A stretch of DNA of 64,000 bases from assembly GCA_019695185.1 (NCBI GenBank), contig JAIBAN010000004.1:62001-126000 (forward strand), in the 5' to 3' direction. Position numbers and translations under genes: made by a program. Positions 63,815 to 64,000 of the stretch are shown piece after piece; position 1 is the first letter of the stretch; every line of letters begins with the position of its first letter. Below the pieces are notes generated by a model. That model did not search any database, was not told the DNA's origin, and worked only from the letters and a program-made list of their open reading frames with translations. Origin of the DNA: Blastocatellia bacterium. GTDB taxonomy: Bacteria; Acidobacteriota; Blastocatellia; Chloracidobacteriales; Chloracidobacteriaceae.

Positions 63815-64000
63815 TTAACGTTTCGAGAATTGGAAGCGTTTGCGCGCACCCTTCTGGCCGTATTTCTTTCGTTCCTTGGCCCGCGGGTCACGGGTGATAA
63901 ACCCGGCTTTCTTGAGTTTGCGCCGCAATTCGCTGTTGAATTCGAGCAGTGCATTGGTAATGCCGTGCCGAACAGCCCCGGCCTGACCGGAAATGCCGCC
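63815..64000 (-). CDS. rpsI: 30S ribosomal protein S9, partial
   Basis: The minus strand from the window edge encodes the last 61 residues of S9: '[18 protein letters not shown]', '[19 protein letters not shown]' and the terminal 'RFQFSKR' (the conserved basic end that contacts P-site tRNA). The N-terminal half lies outside the window. The order rpsI-rpsB-tsf is common in bacteria. The 234 bp between rpsI and rpsB show no gene. Confidence 0.97.
   Translation of the reverse strand, partial: GGISGQAGAVRHGITNALLEFNSELRRKLKKAGFITRDPRAKERKKYGQKGARKRFQFSKR

Overview
This 64 kb chromosomal window has a GC-balanced, mostly vertically inherited gene set. Several features suggest an Acidobacteriota-like bacterium, perhaps Blastocatellia: BshA of bacillithiol synthesis, NHL-propeller secreted proteins, a paired DUF1501 and DUF1549/DUF1553 module, a DUF4331 protein beside an ECF sigma factor, polytopic spermidine-synthase-like proteins, and many intergenic 7-bp tandem repeats. 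The assignment is an inference; no rRNA or tRNA gene is visible to settle it.

Layout. 1-9.2 kb (+): end of a large NHL protein, hisB, a GAF/PAS/GGDEF diguanylate cyclase, a secreted protein, then pdxS-pdxT (PLP synthase). 9.3-23.3 kb (-): DUF1549/DUF1553 and DUF1501 proteins, ada, inorganic pyrophosphatase, a giant membrane spermidine-synthase-like protein, larC, nrdR, a SerA-like dehydrogenase and a metalloenzyme-superfamily hydrolase/mutase. 23.3-24.7 kb: a decapitated CHAT protease remnant, then an IS200-like/RAYT transposase bracketed by inverted REP-like arrays. 24.7-31.5 kb: a DUF1015 protein and an ECF sigma factor with a cupin anti-sigma on one side and a divergent RskA-type anti-sigma on the other, followed by DUF4331 and TPR lipoprotein genes. 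31.7-36.4 kb: a NicO-UreH nickel-transporter fusion and a TonB-dependent receptor. 36.5-46.2 kb: thiolase, glgC, recG, a second spermidine-synthase-like membrane protein, a serine hydrolase and a small zinc-ribbon protein. 46.6-53.2 kb: PrkA kinase interrupted by a 446-residue intein, aroA, a small hypothetical protein and bshA. 53.4-60.4 kb: an NHL protein, an ExeA-type ATPase fused to an HlyD-type adaptor, and tldD. 60.5-64 kb (-): rpsI (partial), rpsB, tsf, terminator, pyrH, frr.

The most striking signals are: (1) a LAGLIDADG-bearing intein with all splice residues intact, placed next to a conserved site of PrkA; (2) one polypeptide joining a cytoplasmic ExeA/GspA-like AAA ATPase to a periplasmic HlyD/AcrA-like adaptor through one membrane span; (3) a genome-wide style of intergenic element in which a heptamer array carrying TGA follows the stop codon of the upstream gene and the complementary array precedes the start of the next gene, giving long foldable hairpins; the arrays supply the stop codons of five genes and lie inside two coding sequences; (4) a REP/transposase unit beside a CHAT remnant cut just after the position of the catalytic cysteine motif; (5) a concentric palindrome between the sigma and anti-sigma genes.

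Functionally the window mixes housekeeping (translation factors, nucleotide and amino-acid synthesis, PLP, glycogen, DNA repair) with cell-envelope and metal functions. LarC, the nickel-transporter fusion and the TonB receptor together suggest attention to nickel, but that link is inferred from families, not shown by the sequence.
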